Part shown: positions 1 to 11,670 of the stretch, in pieces
Layout: every line of letters begins with the position of its first letter
Numbering within the stretch: the stretch's first letter is position 1
Origin: Coptis chinensis
Taxonomy: Eukaryota > Streptophyta > Magnoliopsida > Ranunculales > Ranunculaceae
Reading direction: 5' to 3'
Assembly (NCBI GenBank): GCA_015680905.1
Contig: CM027377.1
Span: 16,888,501-16,952,500 of the forward strand
Length of the DNA: 64,000 nucleotides
Program-made: the position numbers and the translations under genes
The notes under the pieces: model-generated
The model's input: only the letters and a program-made list of their open reading frames with translations
Databases searched by the model: none
What the model was told of the DNA's origin: nothing

Positions 1-1504
1 GTAGCTCGGACTTGCACATAGGGATACCATTCAACCTGTCAAATAGCATATGATCGAGGAAATTAATCATTAACCACATACTAATAATATCAATTAATAA
101 ATAAAACTATTTACATACAAAAATGCTTACATCGGTACAAGTCATATTATCAATGGTGGCTCGGGTATGCTTCAATGCAAATTGTGCTAGCATAAAAAGA
201 CCGAAATAATCGAAAGTACCTACGAAGCACGGCACATGCTCAACCGGTAGTCCTCATTTGGGTATGGCCTGAACACCGGAAGTACTCATAAATCCATGCC
301 TACATTAATATAGACACCCCGTTAATATTGTAATAGATAGATAAAATTGACATTGAAAAGAAAAACAAAAAAAACTAATACCTGTAGGAGAGTGAAATAG
401 CCTGAAACACCCTTCACCTTGGCACTTGTGGCGGTCCCAAGACCCCGCATAAGTAAGCCCGGTAAAGGTCGCACCCCACGCCAGTAGTCTCGATCTCGCA
501 AATTTCGAAAGCGGCCTCGGATAACAAACGGAACTCAGAGTTCCGGGCGATGTCGGTGAAGCGCGTACATCCAAAGAAAAATAACAGATAAGCTCTCACA
601 AAAACTGCACCTCTCTTTTGGGTTGACGCCTTCTTCACAACAACCCCATTTTCATCACGTAAAAATCTTCATCTCATTACCTTCCCAAAGAAACTGCTTC
701 ATCAAGAAATCCATCCTAACTTTGGAAGTGAACTTATTGGATTTCATCTCCGTGATCTATCTTATCCATGGGTATGCCAAGATCTTTGTGGAGGAGTCTT
801 TTGTGTCCGCTTCAAGGTCAAATCAATGTCCCCGACCACCGCTTTGCCTCGATCGAACTCCTAAGAGTTGGGAAACATCGCCCAACGTGATTGTCATCTC
901 GCCCACGGCATATGAAACGTGTTGGTCCTCCTGGATGCCACCTCTCCACAAACGCGAGACCAACACGGGATCCCGATGCCCAGATACACCTAAGACCGTG
1001 AGCACATAAGCCGGTTCTTTGAAGCTCCACGTGAAAAGTAGAACAGCGGTTTGAACACTCTCCGAGGATATCCCATTGTACCAACTTGTTTAGGTGCCCA
1101 TGGCACTTCAACACCCTCGCCCGCCTAAAACAACAAAAACTTAGTATTAATGTATGCACAAGTTTCGTAATACAAAATTTAAATACTAATAGACACTAAA
1201 TGATAATATTACCTGCCCTCCCAAACATCGCGAGCCACGTGCAATCGTGATAGTCATACAACAGATGTGACACACAAAGGGCCACCTCCATAAACACCTC
1301 TCTTGAACTCCAAGTCATTGTTAGACTTTCTCACAATATTCACTGGAGGTACAGGTACATGGACTTCCTCGTCATCCTCCTCCTCCTCCTCCGCGTCCTC
1401 TTCCTCCTCGTCAGTCTCTTCTTCTGCATCATCAACACCCTCTTCTTCACTATCAGCATGACTTAGAACTACACTCTTCCCACGATCCATATTTATGTCA
1501 TCGC

Positions 1505-1544
<40 letters not shown>

Positions 1545-1760
1545 TACATCTACATCTACATTTAAATCTAAATCTAAATCTAAATCTACATCTACATCTA
1601 CATCTACATCTACATCACTAAGAACTGTCCCCTTTCTTCTCTTTTGATTTCCTAACTCTACACCACTTACAACATTACTGGGATCATCCGCTTTCCGATC
1701 CCTCTACTTAACCGATGCCGAAGGGTTGTTCTCCTTCTCTTTTTTCGGGCTCCTCATCGC
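1..1760 (-). pseudogene. Decayed plant mobile domain (MAIN-like / transposon-derived) gene
   Basis: Read on the minus strand, this stretch gives pieces typical of the plant mobile domain found in MAIN/MAIL proteins and in some Mutator-type transposons. From upstream to downstream these are an acidic leader (about 1700-1310), a 'GGPLCVTSVV' segment leading to a DHVARDVWEGR-like piece near 1215-1260, 'VLKCHGHLNKLVQW' near 1100, 'GEMTITLGDVSQLLG' near 890, a 'VRAYLLFFFGCT' segment near 590, and a 'WIYEYFR' piece near 285. A likely intron (gtaata...ttttag) lies at about 1130-1212. The frame shifts several times (for example between about 1000 and 820) and a stop interrupts the leader near 1707, so it is probably not functional. 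The leader is a pure Asp/Val/Leu repeat encoded by a microsatellite. The gene continues past the left edge. The family call is from remembered motifs; the exon structure is inferred. Confidence 0.6.
1496..1618. repeat. In-frame trinucleotide/hexanucleotide microsatellite (Asp-rich)
   Basis: A run of catcgt and catcta/aatcta units. Read on the minus strand in the frame of the mobile-domain remnant it encodes alternating Asp-Asp, Val-Asp and Leu-Asp, so the repeat expanded inside a coding frame without breaking it. Confidence 0.9.
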
Positions 1761-1970
1761 GACCAACTACTACTCCCCACCTAACAACTTCTTAGCACCC
1801 GTGAAAAACACTTTTGTTTGCATTCTTCACATTCAGATTCTTTGTTCGAGGCATTGCTACAAAATAAATAGGAGTTAAAAATAAGACATTCAACTAATTC
1901 AAATTGTTGCAATACCAACGTGAAAAAACAAAGAACGAAATAAGGCGGTGTGCATGCCAATCTATATCTA

Positions 1971-2442
1971 AGTTCAAAACTCTGACAGAGTTCACCGAAC
2001 TCTGACAGAGTTCAAAACTCTTACATAGTTCACCGAACTCTTACAGATTTCAAAACTCTGAAAGAGTTCAAAACTCTGAACTCTGAAAGAGTTCACCGAA
2101 CTCTGACAGAGTTCAAAACTCTGAAAGAGTTCACCGAACTCTAACAGAGTTCAAAACTCTGACAGAGTTCAAAACTCTGACAGAGTTCAAAACTCTGAAC
2201 TCTGAAAGAGTTCACCGAACTCTGAAAGAGTTCAAAACTCTGAACTCTGAAAGAGTTCACCGAACTCTGACAGAGTTCAAAACTCTGAACTCTGACAGAG
2301 TTCAAAACTCTGAAAGAGTTCAAAACTCTGATAGAGTTCACCGAACTCTGACAGAGTTCAAAACTCTGACAGAGTTCACCGAACTCTGAAAGAGTTCAAA
2401 ACTCTGAACTCTGACAGAGCTCAAAACTCTGATAGAGTTCAA
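1971..2442. repeat. Array of alternating inverted 7-mers (AGAGTTC / GAACTCT)
   Basis: About 470 bp built almost only from AGAGTTC and its reverse complement GAACTCT, separated by 1-4 bases (gac, gaa, caaa, cacc). Neighbouring units form dozens of small palindromes such as GAACTCTgacAGAGTTC. The spacing is irregular and there are no unique spacers, so it is not a CRISPR-like array. The minus-strand open frame inside it is a by-product of the repeat. Confidence 0.9.
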
Positions 2443-2444
2443 AA

Positions 2445-2580
2445 CCAATTGGATTAATATTATTTAAAGCCGGTAAAGTTTAATCATATCTGATGTATTA
2501 CTAATGAGTAAGTAGAGGTTGTGGTTTCTAATCATATCTGATGTAACTTTACCGGCTTTAAATAATATTAATCCAATTGG
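2445..2580. repeat. Perfect 36-bp inverted repeat with 64-bp loop
   Basis: The arms are 2445-2480 and 2545-2580 and are exact reverse complements of each other. The loop begins and ends with a 17-bp direct repeat (2481-2497 and 2529-2545). The loop also contains a 30-bp segment (2501-2530) that occurs again at 2677-2706. Confidence 0.93.
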
Positions 2581-3970
2581 TGACATATTTATTGGATTGT
2601 ATGAGTACAAGCTGGGTTGTCAGCTCAATTAATAGTTCCCTTTCATTCAACAATTTAGAGATCTAGATAATACTCACTAATGAGTAAGTAGAGGTTGTGG
2701 TTTCTAAATTTTTACACAACATCAGCAGACTAACTAAAGCTTGTCCTACAAAAGGAAGACTTCCATAATAATTCAGTGCAATACTTGCTCAATATACGGT
2801 CAAGTCAAAGCAGATGCATTTTTCATATCAGTATCATAACATTTACTTGCATAGTCAGAGCCAATGACCATCACATATAAGTTTTAACAACCAACATTTT
2901 ACTGTCTCGGTAGTAATTTCAATGTCAGTTGACATCATAAAGTCTGATTCATCAGTGAACCAAAAACTTCATGTATCACATGAAAGATTGTGTTTAACAT
3001 GAAAGTACACAAAAAAAAAATTATCAAAATTAGAAACAAATTATTAAAAGAAAAAAATTCTTACTTGCTCGCTTCTCGTATGGCGGAATCGGATCCATTA
3101 ACTTACTGGGGCCCAGCAGAACAAAATTCAATTACTGAAACCGTAAGAGTATAGTACTTGAGATCAACAAACTAAGTGTACAATAATAAGTTAGAACCAC
3201 ATGGCAACTCACGGAAGAGGAACATTCACGGGCTGCTAGATCTGGTGCAGAGGTAGGTGGAGCGGCTTTGCTTGTGTAGTTAGGGTAGGTCGTTTAAAGT
3301 CATGAAGAATGTTCCATGAGATGACATAAGAAACATAAAGGTTAATCATCACTACACACTAGCTTATCTCATTGCAAGGAAAAGAATACATAATCATAAT
3401 CACACACACATAAATTCGTGAAGAAGAAATTTGTGAACTCTGTCGATCGAGAACCATTAATACCAAATAAGATTAATAATGAATTTGTAAACTCCGTCGT
3501 CACCAAGAACCATTAATACTGAATTTGTGGAGAATACATAAAGGTTAATCATCACTACACATAAATACATAATCAAAAAGAACCATTAATACCAAATAAG
3601 ATTAAGTTGAGAGAATAGTTATACCTAATTTCTTCTTCAAATGAATCTCTTTTATGGATTGAACACAAAAAAATTTGTTTTCGCTTTCTCCTTTATAGAT
3701 TTTGGAGAGAGATCGGTGAAATTGGAGGAGATTGATTCGTAAACACTGATTTTTTTTTGGAGAAGAAGGTAAACATTTCGTGTTTTTTGTTTTTATGGAC
3801 TATTTCGTGTTTTTTGTTTTCAAAATTCCTGAAATTTTGGTTTTTCTGGAATTTCGTTTTTGTTTTTGATTTCATTGTCCAGTAGGATCAGGTTACATTG
3901 ATGCACGAGATGAAAGGTGTGGATCGGTCATGTGTCCACAATGTGTGGCTACAAGACTGGCTATATCCCT

Positions 3971-4028
<58 letters not shown>

Positions 4029-4138
4029 TTATATATATAATTTAAAATAAAATTTTACACGTAAAAACATATTTTATATTATAATATATGAGTTCGATTA
4101 TCTTAAATGTAATATAATACAAAATTTTATATATCGAA
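2581..4138. other. Gene-free AT-rich stretch with short direct repeats
   Basis: No convincing gene. Two short segments recur about 130-200 bp apart: one at about 3339-3360 and 3541-3562, the other at about 3451-3475 and 3580-3605. On the minus strand, 3060-3290 has small open pieces flanked by plausible splice sites, which could be remote exons of the decayed transposon gene to the left, but this is weak. Confidence 0.4.
3974..4024. repeat. (TA)n microsatellite
   Basis: An uninterrupted run of about 25 TA units, followed by more AT-rich sequence. Confidence 0.97.
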
Positions 4139-4336
4139 ATCATAATAATTGGTTCCGATTTCGGTTCAGGTACCTACGGGTTTCTTACTATTCGGTTCTA
4201 CGATTTCGATTTTTTATTGGTTCGGTTCTAAATGACCCATTTTAAATGGGTCTATCTTTTTAAGACCCAGAACCGAAACATTCGGTTTTGATTCCAGTTC
4301 GGTTCCGAGTAAGCAAGTACCCATTGACACCACTAG
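4139..4336. repeat. Possible decayed hAT-like terminal region
   Basis: Rich in GGTTCGGTT / AACCGAA motifs in both orientations and ending in CCCATTGACACCACTAG. This resembles the termini and subterminal motifs of the hAT-like MITE at 13820-14252. No matching left terminus or target duplication was found, so the call is weak. Confidence 0.3.
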
Positions 4337-7300
4337 ATATAGCCGTGTGCAACAAATTCCCACTCAATTATATGGAGTAGTTAATAGTTATATATACTCG
4401 GAGGTCGGAGCCATTCTAAGAGAAAACAAAGAAATAACTCAGTACAACTTACACTGTTCATTGAATTTTTAAACCATGAAGTGGAATGTGCGTTCTCTTT
4501 TGGCCCTGTTTGACAGCGTGGGTTAGGGTGCACTGTCCCGAATTTTCTGTTTGGTTCTATTATTTTGGGCCCAATTCTGTAGTCCCCGATGCTACTAGTT
4601 GGTTGGCCCACCCACAAAAGTGTGTATAATGGGTATAATGGTATCCATGTAGAAGGAATGGATTTCCATCTACAACCTACTGGTTGAGTTACAAGAAACA
4701 AAAAATAAAAAGACGGAAAAAGAGAGAAAAAAAAAAAGGACGTGGCTTCGTCTTCTTCATTCACCAAAAAAGAGAGGCTCGATTCTTTCATGAGTTTCAA
4801 CCTTCTCTCCACTATCAAGTAAACTCTCACTCCAGTACCTCCACTCTATCTTTACTTCTCATAGTCAAAGACAAATCAAAATCTTTGTATTAAAATAATA
4901 TTGGGTTTTGGTGTTAATGGGTTTGAAGAAGAATCAAGTTTTGTGAAAGAAAGTTTGAGAAGAGATGGGAATGAATTTGGATATGTTGTTTACTTTGTGA
5001 TTGATGATTGATTGTGATTGTAACGAATCTACTTGAAAGATGGGCATAAATTTTGGTTATGTGTTAAGTTTCCTTCAAACCTTGGGTTTTTATTTTCCTT
5101 TTTTTATGATGATTGTACGATAGCATGAGAAGATAAATAGATGACAAGGAAAGTCAGACCAAATAACCTTCCATACTGTTTGTGTGTTGTTTATACATCT
5201 AATGTATGGTTTACATAAACCATTATACCAAACAGAGCCTTTGCAAAGGCAGACCAAATCCTTCCATATGTTTAGTTTATACATCTAATGTATAGTTTAC
5301 ATAAGCCATGTTAGCTACTACAGATTCTTCTCGTACCAAACAGAGCCTTTGCAAAGGCGCTGAGGCAGATAACGTGTCCACATGGTAGGAGTGTACCATA
5401 TGCTGTCCGATTGCAAAACACTATATAACATGTGCAAATTTCCCAAATGAAGTCCCTAAACAGGTTGCTACGTGTCTGCCAAACTTCTTACAACAGACAA
5501 AATGTTCGTATCCTCGTTCCATAGTACAAAATAATGCCGTGATATATCGCGATCTATTTTGGTTTTTGGATTAAACGACATCGATATATGCCAAATTAAT
5601 GCCTGGTAGGAGGAACTCATCTTATTGAGATATAATCACGATAAATTGCGACATTTCAAATACTTACGAAATATTAAATAAAATCCAATATTAGTTTCCG
5701 CATATTGAAATATCAATTTAAAAAAAAAGATTGTTTTTAATTCTATTTCCTAAACTCTTTTTCTTTTGAAATATTTCTAAATTTTTGTATTGGGGGCATT
5801 TACATATAAGGCAGATATTATATGGTAGGATTCTTGAATTGCTCAGAAATTTCGGATTTATTTGAAATGTTAATATTGTTTGTATAAGATATTGGAAATC
5901 TTATATGGTAGGATTATTGGATTATCCTATGAGTTGGTTGATTAATTTGCAAAATAGGCGTGAAATTTATTTAATTTCGTTATTGTACTATTTAGTTTCC
6001 AATATTTTTATTTAATTTTTGAAATGTTTTTTTTTTAAAATCGTTTTCTTTTGGAATATTTTTAATTTTAACTTTAAATATTGCACAATCACATAGTTTT
6101 GATATAATGCATTTGTTTCCTTTTATTATTTTTTCTTGGAATTGTTTCTAAGTTTTTATTTTGGGTTTAGCATTTAAAGTAGAATTATATGAAACATACA
6201 TGGTAGGATTTTCTTCAAATGGTAATGGTAGCATATTGTGATTTCAATTTGTTCGAATTGTAACTACTTTTTCTCTGAAATTAGGAAAAAAAATAAAGGA
6301 CACAATGTCTAAAATTTATTGGATCCTCTTCTTTTACCAAAGATATTTTCAAAAGCTTGTGATGTTTATGTTAATTTGCCAATATTTCAAATGTTTCAAA
6401 TCTCATTTTACTGTTTCTAATAGTGTGGTATCAACCGAAAACATTGGAAAATGGCCAAGCCGAATGGCCTGGCACAAAATTTTGTACTATGCCTCCATCA
6501 CAGTGTCACGCCAACCTTAAAAGGAATAATTCACAAAGACACGAATCAAACTTAAATGTAAACAAAGTTATCCTAAAAAAATAAAAAGAAGAAGAAAAAC
6601 TGAAATTTAAACTTTGTTTTTTGAAAAGATAAATTTAAATTTAAATTTAAGAGTTTTACCCTTTAGGAGCTTTGGTTGAGGATTGGAGTCGGATGTCGAA
6701 TATTTTGAAGCTTAACAGTTGAAACAGAGCTTTGCATGGTCTAAGAGTTTTACTATTTTTTTTTTTTTTTTTCATAATTACAAATTTAAATCTTGTTAAG
6801 AAAATCTTCTCATGAGATTCTTTCTTAGTTCATTTCATTAATGTAATATTGCAATTCTTTCTTAATTAATTGAATGTCCAATACAAGTTTTTTACTTTGT
6901 ATAGATAAAGAGTCAACTATCCCAAGTTCTTTCTTAATTAATTAATTTCATTAATGTAATCATAGTTCGGAATTTCGGAATTTTCGGAATTCCGACAAAT
7001 TCAGAATTCGAAATTTATTAAATTTCGACTCCTATCACATTTAGAATTTCGGATATTTTGACTCTATATTCGGAATTCTATTTTTTTGAAAAACTGAAAT
7101 TCTGGGCAGAATTCCGAAGTTTCGTTCGGAATCACAAACTTTGAATGTAATACAAAAAATCTTAATAACTCCCTATGGAAAAAAAAATCTTAATAACTGC
7201 TCCATATCTCTCGTGGCATCCAAATTATATTTCTCTTTCCAAAAATCAAAAAACAAAAATAGAAACAAATAAATAACTAATAACTTACTCAATTAAATAA

Positions 7301-8137
7301 CTAAAACCCAAAATAGTAATAAATAAATAACAAAAAACTTAATTATATTTCCACAAACAAATTAAACAAAAAAGAAAGAAAAAAAAAAACACGGCCCAAA
7401 AAAGTTAGGCGCCTCTAAAAAACTCACTTTCCGCATTCTCAATGCTCTATCTTTTTTTATTTTCACAAAATTTATTTTTTTTATCACTTTACTTTAGTTT
7501 ATATTAATTTAGAATGGTTTTCTATCTATTGACTTGAACAAATGGTTCACATGTATGGTGTATATAAATATAAAAAAAATATGATGATTTGTTTCGCACT
7601 AATTGGGCGCCTGATTCCATTTTTTTTTTGGGTGTTAAAGTTTATTCTTTCTTTATTTGTTTGTGGAAATATAGGTAAGTTTTATTTATTTATTTATGTG
7701 GTACTATTTTTTTTATTAGCTATATAATTAGGTAAGTTATTTATAACTAATTTGTTTCTATATTTGACTTTTGAATTTTGGAAGGAGAGAATATGATTTG
7801 ATGCCACTTAGGAAGTTTGAGTAGAACTACTATTTTATAAATAAGGTTGTTCCTCATTGCTATGAATATCATAAATCAAATATAATATCTACATATAAAA
7901 ATTCTATGGAAGAGGCTTCTATCAAGTTGAATCTCTTAATTGTTATTTTACTTGTTGCACCAGTTTTCATTCTATTTTATTATCATTGTTTTTTTTTCCC
8001 TTCTTACTTGTGATGAAAGTTGTATTGTTTTGTTGAATTTTGTTGGTTCAAAGCAAAGAGACGGGGATTTATGTACTCTAGTTTTCATTTATATTTTGTG
8101 TTTACTAAAGCATAATGAATTAGATATCTACAACAAC
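4337..8137. other. Gene-free AT-rich intergenic region
   Basis: No gene is supported; the short open frames are low-complexity. Visible structure: an imperfect direct duplication at 5156-5358, and a patch at about 6965-7135 full of CGGAATT/AATTCCG palindromes. Homopolymer A and T runs are frequent. Confidence 0.5.
5156..5358. repeat. Imperfect tandem duplication of about 100 bp
   Basis: 5156-5251 and 5252-5358 share a start of gaccaaat, a middle segment with tttatacatctaatgta, and an end of accaaacagagcctttgcaa. The second copy carries an extra roughly 20 bp near 5310-5335. Confidence 0.75.
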
Positions 8138-8140
8138 TAA

Positions 8141-8603
8141 GAGCATTTTTAGGAGAGAAACCAAGAAAACACCAAATATTTGAACCAAACCAAACACCAA
8201 ACTAAAAAAACACCAACCAACTTCACGAGAAACATTAAATTATATTTGACACCAAACCACGCACGGCTTTTGCAAAACCGCAAAAGAAACCAAGCCCAAG
8301 CCCACGCGGTTTTCGGTAAACCGCAACACATCAAAATTTGTTATTCGGAACACTACGAGACAGAGGCCCAAACTAACACCAAAGCCCACGCGGTGTTCGC
8401 AAAACCGCGCAGTTTATCCAAAGCTGCGAGAGAGATTTGATACAGCACCAAAGCAAACACCAAATTTTCGCCGATTTAGTGTTTGTTTTTGGTGTTTGTT
8501 TTAGTGTTTTCATCAACATGTGTCTCTTCTAAAGATGAAAAAACACCAAATTATTGAAAATTTGGTGTTTGATGCTAGGATAGTGTCTCTCCTAAAGATG
8601 CTC
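8141..8603. mobile_element. Tourist-like (PIF/Harbinger) MITE
   Basis: 463 bp bounded by terminal inverted repeats GAGCATTTTTAGGAGAGA and, read from the right end, GAGCATCTTTAGGAGAGA. A TAA lies directly outside each end (8138-8140 and 8604-8606), the 3-bp target duplication expected for PIF/Harbinger elements. There is no coding capacity; the inside is rich in ACACCAAA and TTTGGTGTT subterminal motifs. Confidence 0.82.
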
Positions 8604-8867
8604 TAAATGAAAATCTTGTTTCTAAGCAAATATATATATATAACATTTGAGTTCCTCTGTGAAATGATAGTTTGAATGCTAATTTGATAAACAAAAAAAC
8701 ACCTCTAACCATTTTTGTTTTACTTTTATTTTTAACATAATCATAATCAAATTGTGGTGTTATTTTTATTTTTATTACTGTCATTAATAATATTGTTATT
8801 GTTATAATTATTGATCATGATTATATAGTTGTTGTTGCTACTGTTGCTATTGTAATAGACAAAACTA

Positions 8868-9518
8868 ATGTTATTTTCTAAACTTTTGTATGTAGGTTTG
8901 CCATCTATGGTGGTCTCTGTAAGGGTTGGAAAGATGAATCTTCAGCCTTCGAGCCCAACTTCTAAATCACAAAGTGTTCAACTTCCTAGGACGAATTCTC
9001 AATCACAAAAGGCGCATGTTAATCTTCAACCACCTGGCCCAACTTCTCAGTCACAAAGTGTTCAACCTCCTAGGCCAGATACTCAATCACAAAGTGTTCA
9101 AGCTCCTAGGCCAAATTCTTAGTCACAAAAGGCGCATGTTAATCTTCAACCTCCTAGCCCAACTTCTTAGTCACAAAGTGTTCAATCTCCTAGGCCGAAT
9201 TCTCAATCACAAAAGGCGCATGTTAATCTTCAACCTCTTAGCCCAACTTCTCAGTCACAAAGTGTTCAACCTCCTAGGCCAAATTCTCAGTCACAAAGTA
9301 TTTAACCTCCCAGTCCAACTTCAAACCCTCAACCTCCTAGCCCAACTTCTCATACACAAAGGGTGCATTTGAATCTTTAACCTCCTAGTCCAACTTCTCA
9401 GACACGAAGGGTGCGTGTTAACCTCCCAGGGCCTCCTTGTCACACTGTTGTTGATTGCAAGCACCATTGTTTCGGTCCGGGTCCTGCAAAATGTGTTTTT
9501 AATCATTGTCATTGTTAA
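8868..9518 (+). pseudogene. Pro/Gln-repeat frame with Cys-rich tail, broken by four stops
   Basis: One reading frame runs from about 8868 to the stop at 9516-9518. It encodes about eight degenerate copies of a 10-14 residue unit (SQSQSVQPPRPN or SQKAHVNLQPPSPT) and ends in a tail with six cysteines (pattern C-x6-C-x3-C-x7-C-x4-C-x-C). The frame is kept without indels, but four codons are stops: TAG near 9121 and 9166, TAA near 9302 and 9378. At each one the repeat consensus has CAG or CAA, so all four are C-to-T changes. A plausible 3' splice site (tgtag) precedes position 8896, so the true 5' exon may lie upstream. I do not recognise the family; a secreted proline-rich or cysteine-rich peptide precursor is possible but unproven. 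Confidence 0.55.
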
Positions 9519-9815
9519 CTTTTATCAACTAGTTTAGCTTTATTTATCTTATCGATCATGAGTTTTGTTTGAGGCATTGATTAATAAAAGCTGGTAGTTC
9601 TATATTTTTAAGTAACTTCATGTTTTAAGGATATTACTTGGAGAATATACACTTTTTCAAGACAGTGATTTTCATGGTATATATATATATCTACTCTCTT
9701 GTGGACTTGTGGTACATGATTATAGTAAATGTACAACAAAAAAGAAAAGAAAATCAGTACTTACGAACTTTGAAATTCTTCGGCAGGGAATCTCTCATAA
9801 AGCAATAGCATAGGA

Positions 9816-11585
9816 TTGATGGATTCCAAATTAAACAAGAACTATATAGGTGGTAGACAGTATGGATTCCAAATTTCAATATGGGGTTGGTATTTCTGGT
9901 GGATCAGAGACGATTTTGCATGTGTCAATCATATGATGCATGCTAATAGTGACAATATCTCTCTTTTTATGCTACATGTAAAATTTCAAAATGTTTTTAA
10001 AATGGTTGATCGGACCACCATATTGAGAGAGGTTTGTATCCGATGCCCAACTTTTGCCCCTTGGGTCGAGTACTTGTATTGTCAACTTGCGAGGTTATAC
10101 TTGGGGGGTGATTACATATTGTCTGCTAAAGCTTGGGTCCTCTTCTCTTTGCGTTGGTGTTGCATCCTTTGATTTTACAGATCCAGTTTAGTTGTCAATT
10201 ATCGCTACAGGCTTGGTACTTAGTCGATGAGACTCTGATCGGGGATACATAACAGGTGGAGACAACTTTGCGTATGATTCAAGATCGGAATAAATACCTT
10301 TTTACGGGTTGGTTCTTAATGTAGCTAAAACTGAAATATTTTGGCCATCTTTGGATCCACGTCGCTCCACTCCTAGTTTCTTCCCTTCATATTTGTCCCG
10401 TCCTCAGCAAAGGGTTAGGTTGCTTGGAGGGGCAGTCAACACTAATTCATCTTTTGTCATGGGCTTTGCTCGCAAGCGTATTGAAAAGGCTATGACTTTA
10501 ATGGACCGTTTAGCTATTTTGGAGGATCCACAGTGTTAGTTAACGCTCTTACGAGCTAGTGTTGGGCTCTCTAAGTTGGCATTTGTGATTCGTACTTGTC
10601 CACCATCGTTTTTTAGAGAGGCAGCTAAGACTTTTGATCGACATCTCCGTAATGTTCTTCAAGGTATTGTAGTTTCTGATGGTCCTGGCTTCGGTGATTT
10701 GTAGTGGCGTTTAACGATACTCCCATTACGTCTTGGTAGGTCAGGTATTTATCGTGCCACTGATGTCTCTACATTTACTTTTGTGGTGTCCCGTTTTCAG
10801 ACTTTTAGGCTTCAAAACCATATTCTTAGGAGTTGTGGGCCAATGCTTATGGATGAGATCTTTGATGATGCTACCAGGGCATTGAGTCTCTGTCTACCCG
10901 ATTCTGACATTAATTCTCCGGCTATGAATGCTACCGTGTCCCCTTGAAACCACAAAAGGTTTTGATAGAAGTGTTCTACAGTAAGATTATTGCTGGTCTT
11001 GACAGGGAGTTTGAGTTATCTGCTCGACAAAAGACAGTCATTGGATGCTTGCAGTCGGAACATGCAAAATATTTTCTACTTGCTATTTTGATGGAAGGAC
11101 TTCGACAACACATATAGCAAGTCGAGTATCGTACTATTCTTCGATACCGTGTCATGATCCCTTTGTACTTTGATGACGATTTTTGCCCTGTATGCAAAAA
11201 GAGTAGACTTGATGCTTTTGGAGACCATGCAACACATTGTAAATATTTTACAGGTTTCAAATACCGACATGATCATGTCAGAGACATCTTATGTGATGCA
11301 TTTTGAAAGGCTGTGGTACAAGTGAAGAAGAAGGCTCCCGCCAATTTTCTCACTGATATGAATGAGGGTAGATCGACACTTCAGCCTGCAGATGTCTTGA
11401 TCTACAGTTGGTCTGAGAGAAAGCATGCATGTGTTGATGTAACTGGAGCCTCTCCGTTAGTATGGCTTGGGAATAGAGTCTTTGAGGTGAAAGAAACAAC
11501 AAATAGAGCAACGGCAATAAAGATAGAGAAACACGAAGATGCTTGTGTGGCTAACCAGCATTGTTTTATTTCGTTCATTTTCTTT
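9816..11585 (+). pseudogene. LINE-like reverse-transcriptase remnant with CCHC and nuclease-like C-terminus
   Basis: Plus-strand fragments in shifting frames match the C-terminal half of a plant LINE-like protein. About 10309-10540 contains 'RVRLLGGAV', followed by 'LTLLRASVGLSKLAFVIRTC' and 'PLRLGRSGIYRATD' to about 10760. A zinc knuckle follows at about 11184-11240 (C-x2-C-x10-H-x3-C). The tail (11240-11560) has 'YRHDHVRD', 'LQPADVLIYSW', 'CVDVTGASP' and a late K-x-x-K-H motif. That order resembles the restriction-like endonuclease domain of R2-type retrotransposons, but this is inferred from motif spacing only. Several in-frame stops and frameshifts show it is dead. It ends where sequence shared with the GST duplication begins (about 11590). 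Confidence 0.65.
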
Positions 11586-11670
11586 TATTCCATGTCCATA
11601 TATAGTTTTATATACAACAAATTGAACTGCTGAAGTACACTAGTCAGTTAATGATATTTGAAAGTAGTGA

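Noticed and set aside
1971..2442. Possible CRISPR-like array
   Set aside because: The units are palindromic 7-mers separated by 1-4 bases, with irregular order and no unique spacers, in a plant nuclear context.
4381..4830. 149-codon minus-strand open frame
   Set aside because: The translation is low-complexity with no recognisable domain or splice context, and the plus strand shows only A-rich, non-coding sequence.
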